Assembly: GCA_031844405.1 (NCBI GenBank)
Contig: JAUZVC010000004.1
Coordinates: 124,001-188,000, forward strand
DNA length: 64,000 bases
Reading direction: 5' to 3'
DNA from: Knoellia sp031844405
Lineage (GTDB): Bacteria; Actinomycetota; Actinomycetes; Actinomycetales; Dermatophilaceae
Below are positions 16,160 to 24,984 of the stretch, piece by piece. Position 1 is the stretch's first letter. Every line of letters starts with the position of its first letter. The notes under the pieces were generated by a model that was not told the origin of the DNA, searched no databases, and saw only the letters and a list, made by a program, of their open reading frames with translations. Made by a program: the position numbers and the translations under genes.

Positions 16160-18439
16160 TCAGTCCAGGCTCAGGGTGGAGGCCGCACCGGCCTCGAGAC
16201 CGAGACCGACGAGCCGGGCGGCGATGACGTCGGCGGGCATCTCGAGCGACTCGCTCAGCTCGTCGACGCTGAGCCCGAGCTCGACGCCGTCGCGCAGCTC
16301 CTCGTCCTCCTCGTCGGTCCACGCGTGGCCCTGCGTCACGGCGGTGCGCGCTGATGGCGCCGGCGGCGGGGCGGTCGCCACGGGCCGGGTGTCGGTGGCG
16401 TCGACCTCACCCTTGACCTCGGCGTCGCCCATCGTCGTGCCCTTGAGGGCGCCGGTGAGCCCGCGCAGCGCCGGGTCGGCCACCGCGAGCGGCGGCGGAG
16501 CCGTGGCGTCGAGCCGCTTGAGCGCGTTGAGGACGAGGTCGCGGTCCGAGGTCGGCCAGAAGGGAGGCAGCGAGCGCTGGAGGAAGCCGGCATACCGGGC
16601 ACTCATCATCCGGGAGTCGAGGAAGGCCACGACGCCACGGTCGTCGCCGCGACGGATGAGACGGCCGGCACCCTGGGCGAGGCGGAGGGCGGCGTGGGTG
16701 GCGGACACGGCCATGAACCCGTTGCCGCCCATCCGGGCGATCGCCTGCGAGCGCGCCGACGCGAGTGGGTCGTCGGGGCGTGGGAACGGGATGCGGTCGA
16801 TGATGACGAGCTGGCAGCTCGACCCGGGGACGTCGACGCCCTGCCAGAGGCTGAGGGTGCCGAAGAGGCAGGTGCGCGGGTCGCGCGCGAACTGCCGCAC
16901 GAGCGTCGAGATCTGGTCCTCGCCCTGGCAGAGGACGGAGACCTCGCCCTCGAGGTCCTTGAGGCGTTCGCGTATCTCGTCGGTCGCGGCGCGGGCGGCG
17001 CGCATCGACGAGAAGAGGCCGAGGGTGCGGCCACCGGCGGCGCGGACGAGCGTCTCGATCTCGTCCATCGTCTCGGGCGATGCGCCGTCGCGCCCGGGTG
17101 GCGGCAGGTGCTTGGCGACGTAGGCGATGCCCTGCTGGGGGTAGTCGAAGGGGCTGCCGACGTCGAGCCCCTTCCACGACGGCGAGCCCTCGCCGCGCAG
17201 CCCGATCGTGCCGGCGACGGCGTCGAACGTGCCACCGAGCTCGAGCGTCGCGGACGTGAGGACGACGGTGCGGTCCTCGAAGATCTTGTCGCGCACGAGC
17301 ATCGCCACGCTCATCGGCGCCACCCGCAGCACGCTCCCCCGCCGCGGGTCCTTGCTCACCCACACGACGTCGAGGTCGCGCTCCTCGAGGATGCGCGAGG
17401 CGTTCTCGTGGAGCTCGTCGACGGCCGCGCGGGCGACCTGCCGCGCGCCGTCGACCTCCTGCCCCTGCGCCGGCTTGAGCTCGGTCTGGACCTGGCGGGT
17501 CGTGTCGCGCAGCCGGACGAGGGCCAGCGCCAGGTTGTCGGGGATGCCGGGAAGGCGGCCCTCGGGGATCTCGTCGAGGACGGACTCCAGGAAGGTCCCA
17601 GCGTCGTCGATGGTCTCGCTCGAGTCGGCCTGCCTGCCGGCGCGCTTGGCGGCGGTGCGCGCCATCGCCGGGGTCACCTCGTCGGTGATCGTCGCCGTGA
17701 CCCGGTCGACGAGCTCATGCGCCTCGTCGACGACGAGGACGTCGTGCTCGGGCAGCATCTGCCGCCCCTCGAACGCGTCGATCGCCATGAACGAGTGGTT
17801 GGTGACGATGACGTCGACGTCCTTGGCGGCGTCGCGCGAGCGCTCGACGAAGCAGTCGGCGACCATGGGGCACTTGCTGCCCATGCACTCGTGCGCGCTC
17901 ACCGAGACCTGGCGCCAGGCCCGCTCGGAGACGCCGGGGACGAGCTCGTCGCGGTCGCCGGACTCGGTCTCGCCGGCCCACTCGCGCAGCCGGACGACCT
18001 CCTGGCCGAGGCGGCCGGCCTGCTGGTCGACCGCGCCGACATCGAGGAGGGTGTCGGCGTCGTCGTCGGGGAAGCCGCCCTCGAGCTTATGGGCGCAGAG
18101 GTAGTTGCGGCGGCCCTTGACGATCGCGTAGGTCGGTCGCCGGCCGAGCAGCGGAGCCAGCGCGTCGGCGACCCGAGGCATGTCGCGGTCGACGATCTGG
18201 GCCTGCAGCGCGAGGGTCGCGGTGGCGACGACGGCAGGCTTGCCCGCGTCGATGGCGTGCTGGACGGCGGGGACGAGGTAGGCCAGGGACTTGCCCGTGC
18301 CGGTGCCCGCCTGGACGAGCAGGTGCTCGCGGGTCTCGATCGCGTCGGCGACCGCCTTGGCCATCGTCACCTGACCGGGCCGCTCGCTCCCCCCGACCGT
18401 GCTGACCGCTGCGGCGAGGAGGTCGTCGAGGGTCGGCAC
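16160..18439 (-). CDS. DinG/XPD-family ATP-dependent DNA helicase
   Basis: A 759-residue superfamily 2 5'-3' helicase. Motif I is VQAGTGTGKS (about 40-49) and motif II is VVDEAHEL. Between them are four cysteines (YLCAHK, HECMGSKC, ADCFVE) that fit the XPD/DinG iron-sulfur cluster. Motif VI is QGAGRLIRR. A C-terminal extension (WTDEEDEELRDGVELGLSVDELSESLEMP) resembles a helix-turn-helix-like DNA-binding tail. The GTG at 18439 is 6 nt from a TACCCT box, giving VPTLDDLLAAA. Likely role: unwinding R-loops or damaged DNA. No SOS box is seen upstream. Confidence 0.9.
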   Translation of the reverse strand: MPTLDDLLAAAVSTVGGSERPGQVTMAKAVADAIETREHLLVQAGTGTGKSLAYLVPAVQHAIDAGKPAVVATATLALQAQIVDRDMPRVADALAPLLGRRPTYAIVKGRRNYLCAHKLEGGFPDDDADTLLDVGAVDQQAGRLGQEVVRLREWAGETESGDRDELVPGVSERAWRQVSVSAHECMGSKCPMVADCFVERSRDAAKDVDVIVTNHSFMAIDAFEGRQMLPEHDVLVVDEAHELVDRVTATITDEVTPAMARTAAKRAGRQADSSETIDDAGTFLESVLDEIPEGRLPGIPDNLALALVRLRDTTRQVQTELKPAQGQEVDGARQVARAAVDELHENASRILEERDLDVVWVSKDPRRGSVLRVAPMSVAMLVRDKIFEDRTVVLTSATLELGGTFDAVAGTIGLRGEGSPSWKGLDVGSPFDYPQQGIAYVAKHLPPPGRDGASPETMDEIETLVRAAGGRTLGLFSSMRAARAATDEIRERLKDLEGEVSVLCQGEDQISTLVRQFARDPRTCLFGTLSLWQGVDVPGSSCQLVIIDRIPFPRPDDPLASARSQAIARMGGNGFMAVSATHAALRLAQGAGRLIRRGDDRGVVAFLDSRMMSARYAGFLQRSLPPFWPTSDRDLVLNALKRLDATAPPPLAVADPALRGLTGALKGTTMGDAEVKGEVDATDTRPVATAPPPAPSARTAVTQGHAWTDEEDEELRDGVELGLSVDELSESLEMPADVIAARLVGLGLEAGAASTLSLD

Positions 18440-18451
18440 CGACACAGGGTA
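18437..18451 (-). promoter_or_regulatory. -10 box and leaderless start of the DinG-like gene
   Basis: Minus strand TACCCT, 6 nt (GTGTCG), GTG at 18439; the -10 box overlaps a GGCATAC motif. Confidence 0.5.
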
Positions 18452-18495
18452 TGCCGTCCCGCCGACACCGTGGGTCGCCCCTCCACAGCCCGTGG

Positions 18496-21231
18496 CTAGG
18501 TGTCCATCTCCTCGCGGAGGTCGTCGGGCGGAGTGCAGACGAGGTGCGCGACGAGTGCGGTCCAGCCGGTCTGGTGGGAGGCGCCGAGGCCCACGCCGGT
18601 GTCGCCGTTGAAGTGCTCGCTGAACGTCGGGTGGGGGTCCCAGAGCGGTCCGCCGGGGTACTCCCGCGGGGTGCCGGGCCGGCGCCCGTCCTCCCGTGCG
18701 AGGAAGAGGTCGATGAGCCGCTGCCGCAGCCCGATCGCCGCTTCCTCGAGGGGCACCGGCCGGCCCGAGCCGGTCGGGAACTCGACCCGCAGGTCGCCGT
18801 CGGCGCCGTCGGCGAGGACGAGCAGCGCGTCGAGGATGAGGACGTTGACCGGGAACCACACCGGTCCGCGCCAGTTGGAGTTGCCTCCGAACATGCCGGT
18901 CGACGACTCCCCCGGGTCGTAGGCGATGTGCACCGACGTGCCACCGGCGTCGACCTCGGTCCCGCCGCGGTAGGCCGCCGAGAGCGAGCGGATCCCGTGC
19001 GGTGAGAGGAACTCGTCCTCGTCGAAGAGACGCCGCAGGATCGCCTCGAGCCGCGGCCGGGCGACGGGAGTGAGGCTGTTGTGGACCACCTCGCCGTCCT
19101 GGCTGTGCAGCAGGGACTCGGTGAGGTCGGGGCGCCGGTCCTGGAGCCACCGCAGCCGCGACGTGAAGTCGCCGAGCTCCTCGAACGCCCACGCCGGGAC
19201 GTTGGCGACGGCGATGAGCGGGAGCAGCCCGACGAGCGAGCGGACCCGCACCGGCGAGCCCCGCCCCTCGTCGTCGACGAGGACGTCGTAGAAGAACTCG
19301 TCGGTCTCGTCCCAGAGAGAGACCTGCTCGGTGCCGAAGGCCTCCATCGCCTCGGCGATCGAGAAGAAGTGCTCGAGGAACGTCGTCGCGAGGCCGTCCC
19401 ACGCCCGGTCGACCCGGCTCAGCTCGAGGGCGATCCGCAGCATCTGGAGGCAGGTGAAGGCCATCCAGCTCGTCGCGTCGGACTGCTCGAGCCGCCACCC
19501 CGCCGGCACCTCGCGCGAACGGTCGAAGACGCTGATGTTGTCCATCCCGAGGAACCCGCCCTCGAAGAGGTTGGACCCGTCGGAGTCCTTGCGGTTGAGC
19601 CACCACGAGAAGTTGAAGAGCAGCTTGGTGAAGACGCGCACGAGGAAGCCGTGGTCGCGCGCCCCGTCGAGGACGTAGACGTGCCACGCGGCCCACGCGT
19701 GGACCGGCGGGTTGACGTCGCCGAACTGCCACTCGTATGCCGGAAGCTGGCCGTTGGGGTGCTGGCTCCACTCCCGGCACATGAGCAGGAGCTGGTTCTT
19801 GGCGAACTCCGGGTCCATGTGGGCGATGGCGACGGTGTGGAAGGCGAGGTCCCACGCGGCGAACCACGGGTACTCCCACTCGTCGGGCATCGAGATGACG
19901 TCGGCGAGCGCGAGGTGGGTCCACGACGTGTTGCGACCGGCGGGCTCGCGGGCCCGTCTCGACTCCGGCGGCGGCGGCCCCGCGGGGTCGCCCTCGAGCC
20001 ACTCACGCACGTCGTAGCGGTAGAGCTGCTTGCCCCAGTTGAGCCCGGCGAAGGCCCGTCGCGCCACGAGCCGCTCCTTGTCACCTACGCCGCCCGGGAT
20101 GACGGCGGCGTAGAAGGCGTCGGCCTCGGCGCGCCGGGTCGCGAGCACCTCGTCGAACTCCGGCCCGAAGGCGTTGTGCAGCGACGCTGCATCGGGCACG
20201 ACCCGGTCCGTGGTGCCCTCGGCCCAAGCGTCGTCGACGAGGCGCAGCCGCACCCGCACCGTCTCGCCCGGCGCCACCGCGTCGAAGCCGAACCGCAGCG
20301 CCACCTTGGTCCCTCGCCCGTCGGGGGCGAGCAGGCTCGAGTCGCCGTGCACGACCGCGCGGTCGACCGCGTCCTTCGGGTGGGGGCTGCGGCTCTCGCC
20401 CTGTCCGAAGACCGCCTCCACGTGCGTCTCGTTGTCGCACACGAGCACCTCAGGCGCGCCTTCGGCGACGAGGTGCACCACGCCGAGGTGGGCGTGCGTC
20501 GCGCGCAGCACGACCATCCCGTCGGGTGCGTCCTCGACGACCTCGATGAGGGGCGTGCGGTCGTCGCGCCCCCAGGCCCAGGTGTTGCGGAACCACAGCT
20601 GCGGGACGAGGTCGAGGGGCGCCGGTTCCGGCCCGTGGTTCGTCGCCTCGAGCGTCATGAGGAGGTCACCGGGCGACGCCTTGGCGTGCGTCGTCACGAC
20701 GTCGAAGAACCGGTCGTCGTCGAGCACCCCGGTGTCGACGAGCTGGAACTCGGGGTCGTCGTGGCCGCGGCGGGCGTTCTCCTCGCGCAGGACGGCATAC
20801 GGGAAGGCCGCCTGCGGGTAGCGGTGGAGGTGCTGGGCCCAGCTGTGCGTCGGAGTGGCGTCGAGGTGCCACCAGTACTCCTTGGCGTCCTCGCCGTGGT
20901 TGCCCTCGCCGTTGGTGAGGCCGAAGCAGCGCTCCTTGAGCCGGTCGTCGGTGCGGTTCCACATCGCGACGGCGAGGTTGAGGAAGCCGTAGCGGTCGCA
21001 GAGCCCGGCGATGCCGTCCTCGCCCCAGCGGTAGGCCCGCGCGTGGGCGTGGTCGAAGGGGAAGAACGACCACGCGTCGCCGTCGGCGGAGTAGTCCTCG
21101 CGCACCGTGCCCCACTGGCGGCCCGAGACGTAGGGCCCCCATGCGCGCCACGGGTCGTCGTCGGCCGGCGAGTTCCGCAGCCGGAGGTGCTCCTCGGTGA
21201 GGGCGGGCTCCTCCGGCTCCACCGACGTCAT
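18496..21231 (-). CDS. Glycoside hydrolase family 63-like protein (MGH1-type)
   Basis: A 911-residue cytoplasmic protein. The C-terminal half is an (alpha/alpha)6-barrel of the GH63/MGH1 type: WEYPWFAAWDLAFHTVAIAHMDPEFAKNQLLLMCREW, GGFLGMDNISVFDRS, GGNSNWRGPVWFPVN and EHFNGDTGVGLGASHQTGWTALV. The N-terminal half (WSFFPFDHAHARAYRWGEDG, ERCFGLTNGEGNHGEDAKEYWWHLDATPTHSW) matches a large actinobacterial family annotated as glucosidase. The acidic catalytic pair is probably in the WDLAF and GDTG regions, by analogy. No signal peptide, so the substrate is probably an intracellular sugar or compatible solute; no reaction can be assigned. ATG 21231 follows GGTGGGGG. Confidence 0.85.
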   Translation of the reverse strand: MTSVEPEEPALTEEHLRLRNSPADDDPWRAWGPYVSGRQWGTVREDYSADGDAWSFFPFDHAHARAYRWGEDGIAGLCDRYGFLNLAVAMWNRTDDRLKERCFGLTNGEGNHGEDAKEYWWHLDATPTHSWAQHLHRYPQAAFPYAVLREENARRGHDDPEFQLVDTGVLDDDRFFDVVTTHAKASPGDLLMTLEATNHGPEPAPLDLVPQLWFRNTWAWGRDDRTPLIEVVEDAPDGMVVLRATHAHLGVVHLVAEGAPEVLVCDNETHVEAVFGQGESRSPHPKDAVDRAVVHGDSSLLAPDGRGTKVALRFGFDAVAPGETVRVRLRLVDDAWAEGTTDRVVPDAASLHNAFGPEFDEVLATRRAEADAFYAAVIPGGVGDKERLVARRAFAGLNWGKQLYRYDVREWLEGDPAGPPPPESRRAREPAGRNTSWTHLALADVISMPDEWEYPWFAAWDLAFHTVAIAHMDPEFAKNQLLLMCREWSQHPNGQLPAYEWQFGDVNPPVHAWAAWHVYVLDGARDHGFLVRVFTKLLFNFSWWLNRKDSDGSNLFEGGFLGMDNISVFDRSREVPAGWRLEQSDATSWMAFTCLQMLRIALELSRVDRAWDGLATTFLEHFFSIAEAMEAFGTEQVSLWDETDEFFYDVLVDDEGRGSPVRVRSLVGLLPLIAVANVPAWAFEELGDFTSRLRWLQDRRPDLTESLLHSQDGEVVHNSLTPVARPRLEAILRRLFDEDEFLSPHGIRSLSAAYRGGTEVDAGGTSVHIAYDPGESSTGMFGGNSNWRGPVWFPVNVLILDALLVLADGADGDLRVEFPTGSGRPVPLEEAAIGLRQRLIDLFLAREDGRRPGTPREYPGGPLWDPHPTFSEHFNGDTGVGLGASHQTGWTALVAHLVCTPPDDLREEMDT

Positions 21232-21282
21232 GCCCCCACCTTGGCACGGGGGTGCCGAGGTGGGGGCGCGAGGCACGGCTGG

Positions 21283-21990
21283 CTACGCCTGGCGGGCCAG
21301 GACGGAGGCGTGCTGCGCGGCAGGTGCCGCGGGCAGCGGGGCGTCGTGGCCGGCATACGCCTCGTCGGTCATCCGCAGGATGCGCTGGCCGAGGAAGGCG
21401 AGGACGCCGGTGCCGGCGAGCCACAGCGGGATCGCGGCGGGGCCGTAGGGGATGGTGAAGCTGCCGACGACCCACACGGCGAAGAGCAACGGAACCCAGA
21501 CACGGACGAAGCCAACCCGCCACAGGACGACGAAGAGCGCCACGGTGCCGCCGAGGGCGAGGAACGGGCCGGGGATCATGAAGCCGACGATGACACCCGG
21601 GATCTCGAGGACCTCGTTGGTGAGGCGCTCGGCCTCCTCCGGCGCGTAGCGCTCGCCGAACCACCAGTTGACCGGGTCGGTGAGCAGGAGTGCGGAGAGG
21701 TTGATCCAGCCGATGGCCGCGACCCCGGCGACGACGTGCCCGGCGAGGACCGCGCGGCGGCGGGTGAAGTGGGCGAGGCCGAGGACGGCGATCGCCATGA
21801 GCAGGTAGCCCCAGTGGTAGAGCGCCGACTGGAGCTGGGCGAGGGCTGGGTTGTCCTGGTAGCTCACGACCTCGCGGTCGTCGCCCCACGTGCCGGGGTC
21901 GACGAGGAGGGCGGTGACCATGAGGACCGCGGCGAGGCACAGGGTCGTCCCTGTCGTGAGGCGGCGGATCCGATGGGGGTTGGTGCGCAT
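21283..21990 (-). CDS. Hypothetical multi-pass membrane protein
   Basis: A 235-residue protein with about six hydrophobic segments (TTLCLAAVLMVTALLV, YHWGYLLMAIAVLGLA, VLAGHVVAGVAAIGWIN, and three more) and a WWFGERYAPEEAERL loop. I do not recognise a named family. The start ATG 21990 has AAAGGA 8 nt upstream. It faces the divergent DUF3516 helicase gene, 152 bp away, and follows the opposite-end GH63-like gene by 51 bp on the same strand. Confidence 0.75.
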   Translation of the reverse strand: MRTNPHRIRRLTTGTTLCLAAVLMVTALLVDPGTWGDDREVVSYQDNPALAQLQSALYHWGYLLMAIAVLGLAHFTRRRAVLAGHVVAGVAAIGWINLSALLLTDPVNWWFGERYAPEEAERLTNEVLEIPGVIVGFMIPGPFLALGGTVALFVVLWRVGFVRVWVPLLFAVWVVGSFTIPYGPAAIPLWLAGTGVLAFLGQRILRMTDEAYAGHDAPLPAAPAAQHASVLARQA

Positions 21991-22142
21991 CGCGCTGTCC
22001 TTTCGTGGAGGGTGGATGCGTCGAGAGTGGCCGCCCTCGCGTCCCGTCCGGCAGGGGTCGGTGTCCCGAGTGCGCGGGCGGTTCCGGGTGGTCCCCGCTC
22101 TGCCTCGGACGTGCCGGGCGCGGGATGGGAGGATTCCCCGCA

Positions 22143-24737
22143 ATGACCTCCCACCCGCTGGCCGAGCGCGCCCTCACCTCCGTCACGACCGACCCCGACA
22201 CCCTGTATGCCGTCTTCTCGGCCTGGGCGGAGGAGTCCGGGATCGCGCTCTACCCCCACCAGGACGAGGCAGTCATCGAGGTCGTCTCGGGCCGCCACGT
22301 CGTCCTTGCGACTCCAACCGGGTCGGGCAAGTCGCTCGTGGGCGTCGCTGCCCACTTCGCCGCGCTCGCCGGCGACCGCGTGTCGTTCTACACGGCCCCG
22401 ATCAAGGCGCTCGTCAACGAGAAGTTCTTCGCCCTGTGCGACGTCTTCGGCGCCGAGAACGTCGGCCTGCTCACCGGTGATGCCTCGGTCAACGCCGACG
22501 CGCCGATCATCGCCTGCACCGCCGAGGTCCTCGCCAACATCGCTCTGCGAGAGGGCTCCTCGGCTGACGTCGGGCTCGTCGTCATGGACGAGTTCCACTA
22601 CTACGCCGACGGCCAGCGCGGGTGGGCGTGGCAGGTGCCGCTGCTCGAGCTGCCGCAGGCTCAGTTCCTCCTCATGTCGGCCACGTTGGGCGACATGACC
22701 GCGATCTCGGAGGACCTCACCCGCCGGACCGGGCGCGAGGTCGCGTTCGTGACGACGGCGGAGCGGCCGGTGCCGCTGTCCTTCACGTGGTCGCTCACGC
22801 CGCTCGCCGAGATGGTCGAGGAGATCGTCACGACCCACCAGGCGCCGGTCTACGTCGTCCACCCGACCCAGCAGCTCGCCGCCGAGCACGCGGCCTCGCT
22901 CGTCACGCTCAAGCTGCTCACCGCCGAGGAGAAGATCGCCATCGCGGAGCGCCTCGCTCCCGTGCGGTTCGCCGCCGGGTTCGGCAAGACCCTGTCCGGA
23001 CTGCTGCGACGCGGCATCGGCGTCCACCACGCCGGGCTGCTCCCCCGCTACCGCCGCGTCGTCGAGCAGCTCGCGCAGGCAGGGCTGCTCAAGGTCATCG
23101 CCGGGACCGACACCCTCGGCGTCGGCATCAACGTCCCCATCCGCACGGTGCTCTTCACCGGTCTCGCGAAGTTCGACGGCCAACGGGACCGGGTGTTCCG
23201 GTCGCGCGAGTTCCACCAGATCGCCGGCCGGGCTGGTCGGGCCGGCTTCGACACGAGCGGCTCGGTCATCGTCCAGGCCCCGCCGCACGTCATCGAGAAC
23301 GAGCGCAACATCGCCAAGGCCGGGGACGACCCCAAGAAGCTGCGCAAGGTGCAGCGCAAGAAGGCGCCGGAGGGCTCGATTGTCTGGACCGAGCAGACCT
23401 TCGACAAGCTCGTCGCCAGCGAGCCGGAGCCGCTCACGTCGAAGATGCGGATCGACAACGCGATGATCCTCAACCTCATGGCGCGCCCCGGCGACCCGGT
23501 GGCGGCCGTGAGCCGACTCGTCCGCGACAACCACGAGACCCCAGCGGGCCGGGCCAAGCTCGCCCGCCGTGCGATCCGGCTCGGTCGCTCGCTCCTCGAC
23601 TCGGGCGTCGTCGTCCGCCTGCCGGAGCCCGCGGCCGACGGTCGCACCGTCGAGCTCACGGTTGACCTGCCGGCGGACTTCGCGCTCAACCAGCCGCTCG
23701 CGCACTTCGCGCTCGCCGCGCTCGACCTCCTCGACGCCGAGTCGCCGACGCACGCGCTCGATGTCGTCTCGGTCGTCGAGGCCGTCCTCGACTCGCCTCG
23801 GCCGGTCCTGCGCGCCCAGCAGTGGGCCGCCCGTGGCGACCGCATCGCCGAGCTCAAGGCCGAGGGCGTCGACTACGACGAGCGGACAGCGATCGTCGAG
23901 GAGATCACGTGGCCGCGCCCGCTCCTCGAGCTGCTCGAGCCGGCATACGAGACCTACCGGCAGACGCACCCTTGGCTGCCGGACGACGCGCTCGACCCCA
24001 AGAGCATCGTCCGCGAGATGTGGGAGCAGGCGATGAGCTTCGGCGACCTCATCCGCCGCTACGGGCTGTCGCGCTCCGAGGGCGTCGTCCTGCGCTACCT
24101 CTCCGACGCCTACCGGACGCTGCGCCAGACCGTGCCCGAGGCGCACCGCGGCGAGGAGCTCGACACCCTCATCGAGTGGCTCGGCGAGACGATCCGCCAG
24201 ACCGACTCCTCGCTCATAGACGAGTGGGCCGCGCTCACCGACCCCGAGTCGGTGCGCAACGCCGCCGCCGCGCACGGCGAAGCACCACCGCCGCCGCGCC
24301 CGATCACGGCCAACGACAGGGCCTTCCGCGCCATGGTCCGTCAGGCGATGTGGCGGCGGGTCGAGCTCGCCGAGCGCGACGACATCGAGGCGCTCGCCCG
24401 CCTCGAGGCTGACGCCGCGGCCGTCCCCGAGGACGGACGCTCCCCCGTCATGGACCTCGACGCGTGGGACGTCGCCCTCGGCGCCTACTGGGACGAGCAC
24501 GGCACCATCGGCACCGACGCCGACGCGCGTGCTCCGCACCTGCTTCAGGTCACGCCTGCGCGCGACCACGTGCCGGGCCTCGACGACGACACCGAGCACC
24601 GCATCTGGCGCGTCCGTCAGGTCCTCGCCGACCCCGCCGACGACCACGATTGGGGCATCGAGGCGGTCGTCGACCTCGACGCTAGCGACGCCACCGGCGA
24701 GCTCGTCATCACCGCCACCGCCCTCCGCCGCCTCTGA
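22143..24737 (+). CDS. DExH-box helicase, DUF3516 family
   Basis: An 864-residue superfamily 2 helicase. Motif I is ATPTGSGKS (near residue 55), motif II is MDEFHYYADG, motif III SATLGD, motif V GTDTLGVGIN, and motif VI QIAGRAGRAGFD. The large C-terminal part with GSIVWTEQTFDKLVASEPEPLTSKM is the actinobacterial DUF3516 domain. These Ski2-like proteins are thought to act on RNA, but the role is unknown. ATG 22143 is preceded by GGGAGGA. It is the last core-genome gene before the lower-GC island; homologues usually end as here (TATALRRL). Confidence 0.9.
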   Translation: MTSHPLAERALTSVTTDPDTLYAVFSAWAEESGIALYPHQDEAVIEVVSGRHVVLATPTGSGKSLVGVAAHFAALAGDRVSFYTAPIKALVNEKFFALCDVFGAENVGLLTGDASVNADAPIIACTAEVLANIALREGSSADVGLVVMDEFHYYADGQRGWAWQVPLLELPQAQFLLMSATLGDMTAISEDLTRRTGREVAFVTTAERPVPLSFTWSLTPLAEMVEEIVTTHQAPVYVVHPTQQLAAEHAASLVTLKLLTAEEKIAIAERLAPVRFAAGFGKTLSGLLRRGIGVHHAGLLPRYRRVVEQLAQAGLLKVIAGTDTLGVGINVPIRTVLFTGLAKFDGQRDRVFRSREFHQIAGRAGRAGFDTSGSVIVQAPPHVIENERNIAKAGDDPKKLRKVQRKKAPEGSIVWTEQTFDKLVASEPEPLTSKMRIDNAMILNLMARPGDPVAAVSRLVRDNHETPAGRAKLARRAIRLGRSLLDSGVVVRLPEPAADGRTVELTVDLPADFALNQPLAHFALAALDLLDAESPTHALDVVSVVEAVLDSPRPVLRAQQWAARGDRIAELKAEGVDYDERTAIVEEITWPRPLLELLEPAYETYRQTHPWLPDDALDPKSIVREMWEQAMSFGDLIRRYGLSRSEGVVLRYLSDAYRTLRQTVPEAHRGEELDTLIEWLGETIRQTDSSLIDEWAALTDPESVRNAAAAHGEAPPPPRPITANDRAFRAMVRQAMWRRVELAERDDIEALARLEADAAAVPEDGRSPVMDLDAWDVALGAYWDEHGTIGTDADARAPHLLQVTPARDHVPGLDDDTEHRIWRVRQVLADPADDHDWGIEAVVDLDASDATGELVITATALRRL

Positions 24738-24984
24738 ACATCCCGCCGGCACATGCGCTGTTTGCACGAGTGCCCAGCTCAGCGCGCACGCTGGCGAAGA
24801 CGCCGCAGTCAAGCAGGTCAAGAGTTCGAAGCGCTTGCCCGTCGGGATCTAGCGACGTGCGGGCAACCGTTGACGCGCGTTATTCGGCCCCAGGAGGCGC
24901 GTGAGACTTGCCGCGCAAGTGTGGTGGGCGATCACGTGGCGTAGGAAGGCCCGACCCGTACCGGGGCCAAGTTTGCATCCCGCG
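24738..24984. other. Left edge of the lower-GC island
   Basis: 247 bp without a convincing gene. Base composition falls and codon-like periodicity is lost soon after the helicase stop. No tRNA, integrase or direct repeat with the right edge is visible. Confidence 0.5.

Noticed and set aside
24529..24852. Plus-strand open frame crossing the left edge of the island
   Set aside because: Most of it overlaps the helicase gene in another frame; the remaining codons show no domain or start signal.
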